Below are positions 13,000 to 21,861 of a stretch of DNA of 64,000 bases, in pieces; the first letter of the stretch is position 1, and the number at the start of each line of letters is the position of its first letter. The position numbers and the translations under genes were made by a program. The stretch covers positions 1,180,001-1,244,000 of the forward strand of contig WPIO01000026.1 of NCBI GenBank assembly GCA_009760855.2, in the 5' to 3' direction. The notes under the pieces were generated by a model. The model was not told the DNA's origin and ran no database searches. It saw nothing but the letters and a program-made list of their open reading frames with translations. This DNA is from Cristatella mucedo (Eukaryota; Bryozoa; Phylactolaemata; Cristatellidae).

Positions 13000-13900
13000 G
13001 AGTGATCGAGTCCCAAGAAGTGCCCGGGGAGCTTTCAAGATGAGCAAGCATGACGCCTAGCCACGTCACGTCGTCGATATGTAAAGCGCCAACAAGGAGC
13101 TGAAAAAAGCGAATTTGTCCTGCACCGTACTGAACTTGCTATTTCTCTTTGGCAACATGGAAGCGGCCACGCTACCTGCCCATGGGACTGCGGCACCTGG
13201 TCATGGATCATCGAGGCTGTATCCGGAGCTTCTATCTCCACTGCTGCCGCCCGATCGGTTTTCATTTGACTCGTCCGTAGCAGCCGCCCATAGCGTCGCT
13301 TCCGCACTAGTGCAGTGCTGTCATTGAGGCCTCTCGAAGCTAGACGTAATAATCCTACACGACATTTGGAATTTAGCATTATACACCATTGAAACCAATT
13401 TCTTTAAAGAACAGAGGCGGATACAGTTGTCGTTCGAACGATTCGAAACGGCTTCTAGAGTCTCGGCTGCGAGTCGTGCAGACAGCTCACCAAGTCGTCA
13501 CTGTCATGAATGCACTCGATCACGGCAAAAATGCCGTTTCCTAAAATCCAAAGCAGCACGAGATAGCACAGTCAAACCAGCTGTCCGTCGCGGTGCGCAG
13601 CTAAACCGTGCCGATCACCTAACCTGCTCTTGCGGTCGCCTTGTTACAATGCTACCTGCACCAGGCTATTACTTAGATACGGAAAATGCCTAAAGGCTGC
13701 TCGTTAACGTAGACCGCACGTGTTAAATGGCTCGTGCAAGCGGTACCTATCGTATACTTTTAGATATATATATGCAGTAGATGTGTATACTTGCAACGGA
13801 GCAGCTCTCAGGCTAGCCGCGATATTAGCCCTTGCCTTAGTGGGTCTGACTAGGGTATCTGGAGCAACCGTAGCGGGCGGACTAGCCAAGAAGAATTCGG
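13000..13900 (+). repeat. Repeat R, inverted partner of 51.0-51.9 kb
   Basis: About 0.9 kb that recurs in opposite orientation at 51.0-51.9 kb. Shared landmarks are the TGCCCGGGG segment, a GAAGCGGCCACG segment, an ACAGAGGCGGA segment and the frame starting near 13427 (short phrase SRADSSPSRH; SRADGSPSRH in the other copy). Similarity covers both coding-like and non-coding parts, so I treat the overlapping frames as repeat sequence, not genes. The 3' part contains an AT dinucleotide run that is expanded in the partner (51.05-51.09 kb). The family is unknown. Confidence 0.65.
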
Positions 13901-13917
13901 TAGGGGGGACATATTAG

Positions 13918-14360
13918 TTAAAACCGGGAGCGGAGCGAGGCGTCAGTTGACAGCGAGATCCGCTTAGGTTAGAATGGAGCTTGGGTAGACAAAGAGCGGT
14001 CAGGATGTGGTCCGACTACTGTGCTCCACTAGACAAAGAGCTAAAGGATGGCGAGCTGGCGGAGGAGCCATCTAATGAATTACAGGCAGATGCGAATAGG
14101 CCGATGACGGACACCGAGAGCTAGGGTCCGACAAAAATAGCAGCTACGTTCAAGGTCAAGAGGCGGGGAGAGAGATATAAACGAGACGACTGACAGAGCT
14201 CAGGGGGGGCAGCTTCGGTAGTCGATGCGAGACTACGCTTCAAGAGCATGAGAGGCGAACCTACGGCGACGGACAGCTAAGTGCAACTTAAACTGCGCAG
14301 TTGTGTTCTGCCGGCTACTCAGTTAGCTGCTCGTATCTTGGGGTGCTGTAGCGACGCGCG
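13918..14360. other. Unassigned GC-rich sequence
   Basis: Moderately GC-rich, without an extended reading frame or recognised repeat. It leads directly into the tandem duplication that follows. Confidence 0.4.
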
Positions 14361-14361
14361 C

Positions 14362-14517
14362 ATAGGGTAGTTAGTTATATTCGGACTTCGGGAGTTCGCG
14401 CAGTTAACTCCGTCGGACCGATACGCGCCGCGTAAACGCACAGGGTAGTTGGTTATACTCGGGCTTCGGGAGTTCGCGCAGTTAACTCCGTTGGTCCGGT
14501 ACGCGCCGCGTAAAGCG
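14362..14517. repeat. Two tandem copies of a 78-bp unit
   Basis: Two adjacent units of 78 bp begin at AGGGTAGTTAGTTATA and AGGGTAGTTGGTTATA. Both contain GGGAGTTCGCGCAGTTAACT and end in TACGCGCCGCGTAAA. They differ at a handful of positions, mostly transitions, so the duplication is fairly recent. Confidence 0.85.
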
Positions 14518-14680
14518 CTTGCGCCGGCGCGTAACCACTACTAACAGGCCCACAATAAACTATTGCTTTCGGCACCCAGTTGTGGCCGCCTGTGTTTTAA
14601 CCGCACTGCAGCACTGCATCACACAGTCCACCGGTAGAGAGCCGGGGGACCAGCTCTCTGCGCGGTTACATACTAGTAGA

Positions 14681-14980
14681 CAGTGGCGGAGCCAGGGGCA
14701 GGGGGGCAATCGCTCCCCCATCCATGCAGCGGGGCAGCGACCTTGGTCCCCCTATTCCTATGCACGGCCCCCTCCCAACCGTCACCAACGACGAAATTGT
14801 GTCCTTATTCAGTCAACAAACAAATGAAGTTCTTTTAAAATTACATAACGATTTTTACTGGAACTTTTCATAAATTGCGATTCTAATCCCGCCTGCACTA
14901 AAATCTTGCAGTTCTTGCTCCCTACAAGCAAACTTTGCAGGTCTTGGCCTTCCCATATAAAATTCCTGGCTCCGTCATTG
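14681..14980 (+). mobile_element. hAT-type MITE, 300 bp
   Basis: Starts CAGTGGCGGAGCCAGG and ends CCTGGCTCCGTCATTG, imperfect terminal inverted repeats of about 16 bp with the CAGTGGCGGA start typical of hAT elements. It is flanked by an 8-bp target-site duplication with two mismatches: CTAGTAGA at 14673-14680 and CCTGTAGA at 14981-14988. At 300 bp without a transposase it is non-autonomous. The overlapping short frames are not genes. Confidence 0.85.
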
Positions 14981-14989
14981 CCTGTAGAT

Positions 14990-15830
14990 GTCATTAAGGG
15001 CTGTAGGTGATGTAATCAGGCTACTCAACTTCACCATAGGCAATTAACCTAAGTCTGTGGCATGAAACTAAGGTTCAAATAAAATTGCTATTATTTTGTT
15101 TTAGTATTTGCGCACAAATCAGGCTAATCGAAATATAACCACGGGGCATCTAACAGTTGGCGCTTATTATATTGTTAGGAGAACAGTAACATGTTAAGAT
15201 TTCACTTTCGCTTTCATCTTTTCTTTCGTACTTAGAATTTCTTGTTTCACATACTTTTGGATAAAAATCGTACGAGCAACATACTTTAATTGAACGATTT
15301 ACCATTATTTTAAACTACCTAACGCTTGCGCAAAGTTACACAAAATTTCAGCGTTGCATGAAACGCAGGCCTGAGTGTCGGTTAACCTAGTGGTAAGCCA
15401 AGCGTAGCTAGTAAGCCTGGTCATCTGGCAAGGACTCCGCTCTATGACCTGGGTCGTGAAGTGCTTGACTTTTACCTTCAGTACGTTTCCGTCTTTGATT
15501 TCTTCGTGAGTAAGGTGTTCACTCAGCTCTGGCAGTACAAAGCTCCTGGGCTCCTTCTTAGGTCACTTTCGGTTGCAGAGTTCGTCGTATGCGACGTTCC
15601 TGTTTAGTTTAAGCAGTTTTTCATCGGGTATCATCCTTTGTTGCTTGCTTTTCTCGTAAATTCTTGCGATAGGTACGCTTATAGAAAGCTCGCTTCGGCC
15701 CATCTTGTTTCCAATTCATGGCTGCGCAAGCTGGCCGGTCCACAATAATGGATATAACGAAGACTTAGCTCAGTTTGTAGCCAACTGCGTTAAGTATACC
15801 CACCTAACCCGGCAGGCTACAAACGGGAGT
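14990..15830. other. No gene recognised
   Basis: Mostly AT-rich spacer. A weak tRNA-like stretch near 15380-15470 (AACCTAGTGGTAAGC and GACCTGGGTCGTGAAG) may be a decayed SINE head, but the match is too poor to call. Confidence 0.45.
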
Positions 15831-15953
15831 CAATTTCTTCACTATGAGAGAAGTAACTTTGGGGAGTGGTCTACAGAAAGTGCCATATTGACAAATATTT
15901 GTACAATGTTGGGTGTAGAAAGGGTGCTGAAAGAGTAAAAGTTATTTTTCAGA

Positions 15954-15959
15954 TTTATT
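15954..15959 (-). terminator. Poly(A) signal of gene A
   Basis: AATAAA on the minus strand, about 95 nt beyond the stop codon. Copies B and C have the same hexamer downstream of their stops. Confidence 0.55.
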
Positions 15960-16053
15960 TCCTTTTTTAGACACAATAATGGCCAGAGAGATGTGTACTG
16001 TGAATCCGATGGAGTGTTCCCCGTCACTGCGCTTCCATCTGTAGAGGATTGCC

Positions 16054-17108
16054 TTATGGTTTCTCACACAAGGAGGTGCCGGGTCTCATAACCACCATTC
16101 TTTTGCTGACAAGATGGGGTAGAGTGGCTGGAGGATAGTAGCGACAAACCAGCCCAGGTTTGCAACCGCACGACGCGAAGCCGACCTGGTAACAGCTTTG
16201 GTGCTCCTGTATGTACTTGACACAACGGCCTATGAAGAGATTAGTTCGCTCTTGCCAGCGACTGAAGATCACTAGATACATGATGTATCACTGCGTAGCT
16301 AGCATAACCGATCCCCTGAAAGATTGCACGAGCACTGCAGAGAGTAGGGAATTGATTTTAAAAAGACGCAGCGGTGGCAACGAATCTCCCTATACTTGCA
16401 CAAGAAAACCTCGAGCGGAAAAATTATAACTTGCAAATGAGAATAATTTTACAGACCATATTTTGGTAAATTTTTGTGCCTAAAATCTTTTAGCCTGATG
16501 CTGACAAGTTTGCATCTCCTTGCTGTCAGCTCGAGAGAGAATGCTTACATCACTAACAAATGCACGCAGCAAACAGATGATGCGAGACTGCAATACAAAC
16601 CTCAATCCATAGACTGCCACCGAAGAAAAGTTGACACGGCGCGTTTGCTCACAATGTGGAACTGTATCTCCGGCACGCAGCATTCATCTTAGCCGGCATT
16701 GATTTTCTTTATTGCACGAGCTGAAGCCGTTCACCACCTGCATCACAATGAGTGCATTTCCTTTTACAATATTGGTTTAGTAATTCAGCGAGCCATTGGA
16801 GACCTAAGCGGCCAGCTACAGCAATGCTACCGAGTCGACCACACAGGTCGGCCTTTCCAGCTCCCCAGCCGCTGCACTGCTGGGAATGCGAGAGTGCTGT
16901 ACGATTGCTGGACGCTGCGCATGCACTGCAGCCCCTTACTATGCGTAGAGCTCAAAGCTCTGATCTGACGAACAAAGACATACAGCTCGCTATAAACTAT
17001 CTGAAGCATCCGCCAGTGCCCAGCGGAGCCGCCGACTGCAACACGCATGGCAGTACTTACAAAGGTGAAGCAGGCAATTACACACAGCAGGAAACAGACC
17101 TTCGCCAT
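16054..17108 (-). CDS. Secreted cysteine-rich protein, copy A (prokineticin/colipase-like)
   Basis: Predicted spliced gene on the minus strand. Exon 1 (17108-17061) encodes a 16-residue hydrophobic signal peptide, MAKVCFLLCVIACFTF, ending exactly at a GTAAGT donor. The terminal exon (from 16261 to the TAA at 16054) encodes C-x9-C, C-x-C, then C-x5-C (GFASCGCKPGLVC) and a last Cys near the end (TSLCEKP). This spacing matches the second half of prokineticin/colipase-type domains. Between them, the acceptor used by copy B is conserved at 16409, but that frame stops after about 35 codons. A small exon 16409-16396 followed by a GTATAG donor and the TCAG acceptor before 16261 restores phase and gives about 89 residues. 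This drops one pair of cysteines relative to copy B. Otherwise it is a pseudogene. Secretion is likely; function and target are unknown. Confidence 0.6.
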
Positions 17109-17150
17109 CTTCTGAGGCACTACTTTTCACTCCTCCCACAGCTGCTGCCG

Positions 17151-17158
17151 TTAATATA
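17151..17158 (-). promoter_or_regulatory. TATA box of gene A
   Basis: TATATTAA on the minus strand, about 43 bp upstream of the start codon. It is conserved at the same distance in copies B and C. Further upstream a CCAATCC-containing segment is also shared by all three copies. Confidence 0.6.
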
Positions 17159-17440
17159 CTGCTCGTGGCAAACAAATCCACGAATGAGGAATGAGAGTAT
17201 CATGCTCGAGCTGGCAAATCCGTTTCCCACATAATCGTTGTTTTGAGCTTTCAGAAAGTCTCACAATCCCAGCCGATGTTCGAGGCAAGTCTAGTATGAA
17301 TCAGCCTATAGTATTCGCCGAGCCGCTCTACCGGTTCAAATATGGCGCCAGCGGCTGGGTGGATTGGATAATTACGGTCTTCAGTGGAGAGTTCTTTGGT
17401 TTTGGATTTCCGAAACGGAATCTCATTCTCTCGTCAGCAT

Positions 17441-18140
17441 CCTAGCACCAGACGCACGAAAACTACGTTGCAATCGCTACGAGGGTATGCCCGGAGAAAA
17501 ACATTTCAAAAGCAAATCTGATGAAAGGCAATGCTCATGAGCATCCTTCCGGGTAGTGCCATTCCCTACTAAAGGTGAAGGTAGCTCCGCGTAAACCGGC
17601 GGACCTCCAGCTACAGGACCTTGTTGCACTTGTCAGGAGGATTCTTCCACCGCCTCTGTGATGATTTTTGTTACCTATGCGGTACACGTTCCTGTACAGG
17701 GCCGCATCTGTAAGAACTTTGATACAAACACTAGTAACGAGTTAAACATTTTCGCTGTCTAACACGTGCGCCTGCGCCACAGATGACTGTCAGGACTGCG
17801 CACAGGACGGCAGCAAGTGGAGCCGACGCCGGAGGTGACCTTCGGTGGCCCTGGGTAGGTGAGGTAGAGGCCTGCGAGGCGGCTGTTTGTGAGGCAATAG
17901 TGTACGTTGGCACAAACAGTCTTCGAGGCAGCAAAAGAGTGCCGGTCCCCGAGATGGCTATCCCCTGTTCCCGAGATGGCTATCCGTGGTGCACGATAAG
18001 GCACCGATACATGAAGTATTATTATACGAGACAGGTGCGGCTCACGAAATGGCTGCCTGCCGGACACAACAAAGGCCGGCCGCGAGAAGACAGCAGCGGT
18101 GTAGGTCACCGAGACAACGTGCGGTTCTGCGTCAAAATCG
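17441..18140. other. No gene recognised
   Basis: Unassigned sequence between the gene A duplication and the minisatellite. The stretch 17.76-18.14 kb lies in a frame that stays open on the minus strand into the repeat, but it shows no domain. Confidence 0.4.
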
Positions 18141-18142
18141 GC

Positions 18143-18719
18143 ACTAGCGACGACGTGCTGCAAGACGGCTGAGTCGACGGTCAGTGCTGCGACGCCGGCA
18201 AGCGCTGCCACGACAGTCAGTGCTGTTACGCCGGTCGGCGCTTCGACGCCGACAACGGTCAATGCTGCGACGCCAATAACGGTCAGAGCTGCAACAGCGT
18301 CGGTCAGTGACGCTCCTCCGGTCAGCACTGTGACGTGTGTCAGCGCTGCGACATCGACAACGGTCAGCTCCGCTATGACGCTGGTCAGCGCTGCGACTAC
18401 GGTCCGCGTTGCTACGCCGGTCAGCGCGGCGACAACGACGCCAGTCGGGGCTGCTACGACGTCGGTTAGTGCTGCCAGGACTGCTATCGTGAAGAGTAGA
18501 GCCGGCGACGTAAAAGCGGCAGTCGATGCGACGGAGACATTCGAAACCCGTGCAGTAGAGGAAGGAGGCACGCGCCTAATCCCTGGTTGTGGGATAAGGG
18601 CGCTGGCTATGCTTCAGCGGTGGCTAAAAGGTGGCGGCCTACACATCCGGCTGGTCACCAAAGGCCGTGGATTGGTATGCCTCCTGCGAGCGGCTGTCAT
18701 ATTGCCTCTAGGCCAGTGA
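18143..18719 (+). repeat. Ser/Thr/Ala minisatellite with open frames on both strands
   Basis: The core at about 18165-18480 is built from degenerate GTCAGYGCTGCGACG units whose spacing is mostly a multiple of three. On the plus strand it reads as repeats of the type TVSAATP / PVSAATTT, giving an open frame of roughly 190 codons. On the minus strand it reads as VAALTVV-type repeats within a 270-codon frame (17759-18571). The repeat itself keeps both frames open, so length is not evidence for a gene. A mucin-like low-complexity protein on the plus strand cannot be excluded, but I see no signal peptide. Confidence 0.6.
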
Positions 18720-18816
18720 GAACTTTTTTATACCAGAAACTTGCTGATGCATGCTTTCTTGTCATTTTCGCCTGAGAGCCATTTCATACTATATCATTCT
18801 TCTCTCTTGTTTTGCT

Positions 18817-18868
18817 ATTCTTTCAGAAGCCGACCGAAAATAATTCGGCTTCTGATGAGAGGACGGGG
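18817..18868 (+). mobile_element. Hairpin and polypurine tract before LTR
   Basis: AGAAGCCGA and TCGGCTTCT form a perfect 9-bp inverted repeat, followed by the purine-rich run GATGAGAGGACGGGG directly before the TG that starts the LTR. This layout matches the polypurine tract used for plus-strand priming in LTR retrotransposons. Confidence 0.45.
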
Positions 18869-19192
18869 TGTTGGGTCCGCTGTACTGCCATAGCGTACTG
18901 CGTCGGCAGAGGTTGACAAAGAACAGATGCGGACCCATTAATGCACTTGCAGGGAATCTCCGTGACCATGATCAGCCATGACGGTCGTGTGCTATCGCTC
19001 GGCTTCCTGCATACGTTAATGCGCTTCCTTCCGTACAGTGCAATCTATATTTTGCTCTGAGCGACTGCTAGCGAAAACTTGACTTCGAACAACATCTGAG
19101 TTAGTGTCAAATAAACACTATGAATTTTATTTATTATTTCTATTATTTGCTGTTCTATCCCGGCCTAAATAAGGGTTTGGTGGGTCTAACCA
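18869..19192 (+). mobile_element. Probable 3' LTR remnant, Ty3/gypsy-like
   Basis: About 324 bp beginning TGTTGGGTCCGC and ending GGTGGGTCTAACCA, with a polypurine tract directly upstream and an AATAAA signal in its second half (near 19110). The TG...CA ends, tract position and poly(A) signal fit a 3' LTR. No second LTR or pol region is recognisable upstream, so this is a truncated remnant. The Ty3/gypsy assignment is inference. Confidence 0.45.
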
Positions 19193-19455
19193 TTACATTG
19201 AATTTTTGCCGGCATTGCTTCCCCTGAATGAAAATCCTGGCTCTCAATTTACGATCCAATCTACGGACGGACGCGGTCGATTACATGCTGCGCTAACCCG
19301 ATAATAATCCTTGAACTTGTTCGAGGTCTTTATGAAGAGTGCGCTAGAGCGGGAGCGTCTTCTGCTAAATCCTCAGCAATAGACTACAAAAAGGCTTCTG
19401 GTGAGCAGCTACTGCTACTACAAAACACGTCGTAATACTTTAATAAAAGATTGTC
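19193..19455. other. Spacer
   Basis: Spacer between the LTR and gene B. Nothing recognised. Confidence 0.4.
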
Positions 19456-19461
19456 TTTATT
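19456..19461 (-). terminator. Poly(A) signal of gene B
   Basis: AATAAA on the minus strand, about 60 nt beyond the stop codon of gene B. Confidence 0.55.
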
Positions 19462-19521
19462 CCAAAATTCTCTAGTAGGCAGCCCAAAGCAATCACGATA
19501 GCAGTGCACAATATGGCTCTC

Positions 19522-20458
19522 CTACGGTCTCTCGCAGAACGATTGGCCTGGCCTGAGTATCGCGTCTCTCTTGGCTGCGATAGGTGACAGATTCTTCGGC
19601 GAGTAGAACTTGCACTTGAGTCTTGGCGCGCATCCACACGAGGCGTAGCCCATATAATGGCAGCTTGCCTTCTCCTTCAGATAGGCCACGCAGCGACCTG
19701 TGGCGTGACAAGGGCGCGAATGGCTAGATTGGAGCAACGAATGGTCGCAACGAATCTCCCTATAATCGCACGAAAAAACCTCAAGCGGAATAATTATAAC
19801 TTGCAAGCGAGAATCAGTTTACTGAACCGGTTTTTGTAAATAACTATGTCTACAATCTTTTAGCGCAATGCTAACAAGTTTTCATCTCCTTGCTGTCAGC
19901 TCATGTGAAAATGACGCTGCATGCAGAAGATGAGAGACTGCAATACAAACCGTAATTCGAAGACTGCTGCGGCCAGAACCGTGAAGCCTCGCGTTTGCTC
20001 TAAATGTGGAACTTCATCTCAGGCACGCAGCATTCGCCTGGCTGGCATTGATTTTCTTTATTGCACGAGCTGAAGCCGTTCACCACCTGCGTCACAACGA
20101 GTGCATTTCATTTTAGAATATTGGTTTGGTAATTCAGCGAGCCATTGGAGACCTAAGCGGCCAGCTACAGCAATGCTACCGAGTCAACCATACAGGTCGG
20201 CCTTTCCAGCTCCCCGGCCGCTGCACTGCTGGAAACACGAGAGTGCTGTACGAGTGCTGGACGCTTCGCATGCACTGCAGCCCCTTGCTATGCGTAGAGC
20301 TCAAAGCTCTGATCTGACGAACAAAGTTATACAGCTCGCTGTAAACTATCTGAAGCATCCGCCTGTGCCCTGGAGCCGTCGACTGAAACAGGCATGGCAG
20401 TACTTACAAAGGTGAAGCAGGCAATTACACACAGCAGGAAACAGACCTTCGCCATCAT
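19522..20458 (-). CDS. Secreted cysteine-rich protein, copy B (prokineticin/colipase-like)
   Basis: The best preserved member of the family. Exon 1 runs from 20458 or 20455 (two adjacent ATGs) to 20408 and encodes the signal peptide ending CFTF before a GTAAGT donor. Exon 2 (19779-19522) follows a TTGAG acceptor in phase 0 and is open to TAG, giving 101-102 residues. Cleavage is likely just before the first Cys (VFS-C). The mature part has nine cysteines: C-x6-C-x12-C-x5-C-x9-C-x7-C-x-C-x5-C, then a last Cys in GQSFCERP. The segment from the fourth Cys on (C-x9-C ... C-x-C-x5-C) matches the prokineticin/colipase spacing; the N-terminal half does not match well. Proteins of that type act as secreted ligands, cofactors or venom components. 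No specific role can be inferred here. The odd cysteine count leaves one unpaired or a dimer. Confidence 0.75.
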
Positions 20459-20497
20459 CTGGGGCACTACTTTGCACTCCTCCCGCAGCTGCTACCG

Positions 20498-20505
20498 TTA
20501 ATATA
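20498..20505 (-). promoter_or_regulatory. TATA box of gene B
   Basis: TATATTAA on the minus strand, 40-43 bp upstream of the start, at the same position as in copies A and C. Confidence 0.6.
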
Positions 20506-21480
20506 CTGCTCGAGGATAACACATCCACGAATGAGGTGATGAGAGTATCTTGCTTGAGTTGGCAAATCCGTTTCCCGCATAATCGCTGTTTTGAGCTTTC
20601 AGGCCACACCATTGCAGCCGATGTTCGCGGCAATTCTAGCATGAATCAGCTTACAGTATTCGTCGAGCCGTTCTCCCGGTTAAAATACGGCGCCAGCGGC
20701 TGGGTGGATTGGATAATTACGGTCATCAGAGGAAAATCCTTTGGTTTTAGATTTCCGAAACGGATTCTCATTGGCTGTCCTGTATAGATTGCAGTCTTCA
20801 GTCGAGAATTCTTGGGTTTTCGATTTCCAAATTGGAATCTCATTGGCTGCGTTGTCTACGCTGCGGCTCCCCCTAAGGCTCTTATTAGCTGGTTCTGGTT
20901 TAGGTTGAAGCTGATTTTTTTTTACGATAGCGTCACTCAAAACTAGAAATCCCAACACCAAAAATGGATTCAGCCAGAATATCAAATGTTGTCTCTGCAC
21001 GGTATTTAAGCTGTTTCTTGTTATAAAATGATCTCCGTAAGCGGTGAAAAGAAAAGCGAACGAGCTCCTTCGTAACGTCACCTTTCTTTTGAATGCAGAT
21101 TCTAAATCAAGCTAAGGTATTAGGCCAGCACTCCAGTAAATATTGTGCAAGGGTCTTGGTTCTGTTCTTGCTGTTGCTTATGGCAAACTATTCCGCACCG
21201 TATTGTGGTTTCGTCGTTGCAGCCTGCTTCTTTGAATGTCCCCCCCCCCACTCGGTTACAGTTTACCCTCCTCACGTCAGTATTCTTGCACTAACATGGT
21301 CCATATTCTTGCACTAGCATGGCCACTGATCGAGGATGGACAAGTTTTTTAGCCACTTCCAATGTGCTATAGTCTAATTACTGTGTGCCACAGCCTAACC
21401 GCAATGTGCTATTGAGCAATATAACCAAAAAAAAACTTAATTTTATGGCTACAATTGCAAAAGAATGTCTTGTGACCTTC
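20506..21480. repeat. Duplicated upstream flank of gene B
   Basis: Similar to 53765-54720 upstream of gene C, including a GGCGCCAGCGGCTGGGTGG segment, ATATCAAATGTTGTCTCTGC and the stretch around AAGGGTCTTGGTTCTG. An internal direct repeat around 20715-20850 repeats a TTGGTTTT-GATTTCCGAAACGG-type segment twice. A C-run lies at 21240-21250. The frame at 21093-21317 falls in this non-coding flank and is not supported. Confidence 0.65.
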
Positions 21481-21861
21481 CTGACCTAGAATTTCAGGTG
21501 TTTTCTGTTACTCATGCTTTACTCATAACTGAATGACTTCTACTGAGCAAGTATCTTCCTATGGCTAAAAGTCAAATAAATGGTCAGCGAATTTAATAAT
21601 ACTTACCTTAGCTAGGTACCTGTGGGTTTCCAGCAGAAGTACTTTCGGTAACCGTCCAGATTTGCTACCCCATAAAAGAGCTCCATAAATTACATAGACC
21701 TAAGCATTGTTTAAAATTAAAACTGAATTAACATTTGGTCTAATTCTACAGGGCTTTTGTTATAGGAACAACATAATTAAAGTACACATATATATATATA
21801 TTTGTTTTGTATATGCGTACATCATTTACAAATTAATCGAGTAAATTCAATTAATTAAATG

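Larger units (their letters stand above)
15835..17440. repeat. Segmental duplication unit carrying gene A
   Basis: The whole interval, including 3' flank, introns and promoter region, is closely similar to 52450-54050 and, for the gene and upstream part, to 19470-20800. The similarity extends well outside exons, so this is genomic duplication and not retrocopying; the introns are retained. Confidence 0.8.

Noticed and set aside
16752-17234. 160-codon plus-strand frame, with a similar 147-codon frame at 53366-53809
   Set aside because: They lie antisense to the signal-peptide exon and intron of the cysteine-rich genes. Their conservation follows from the segmental duplication, and the frame in copy B is shortened and ends differently.
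17759-18571. 270-codon minus-strand frame, the longest in the window
   Set aside because: It is produced by the stop-free minisatellite (VAALT-type repeats); the unit is open on both strands and the flanks show no domain or start context.
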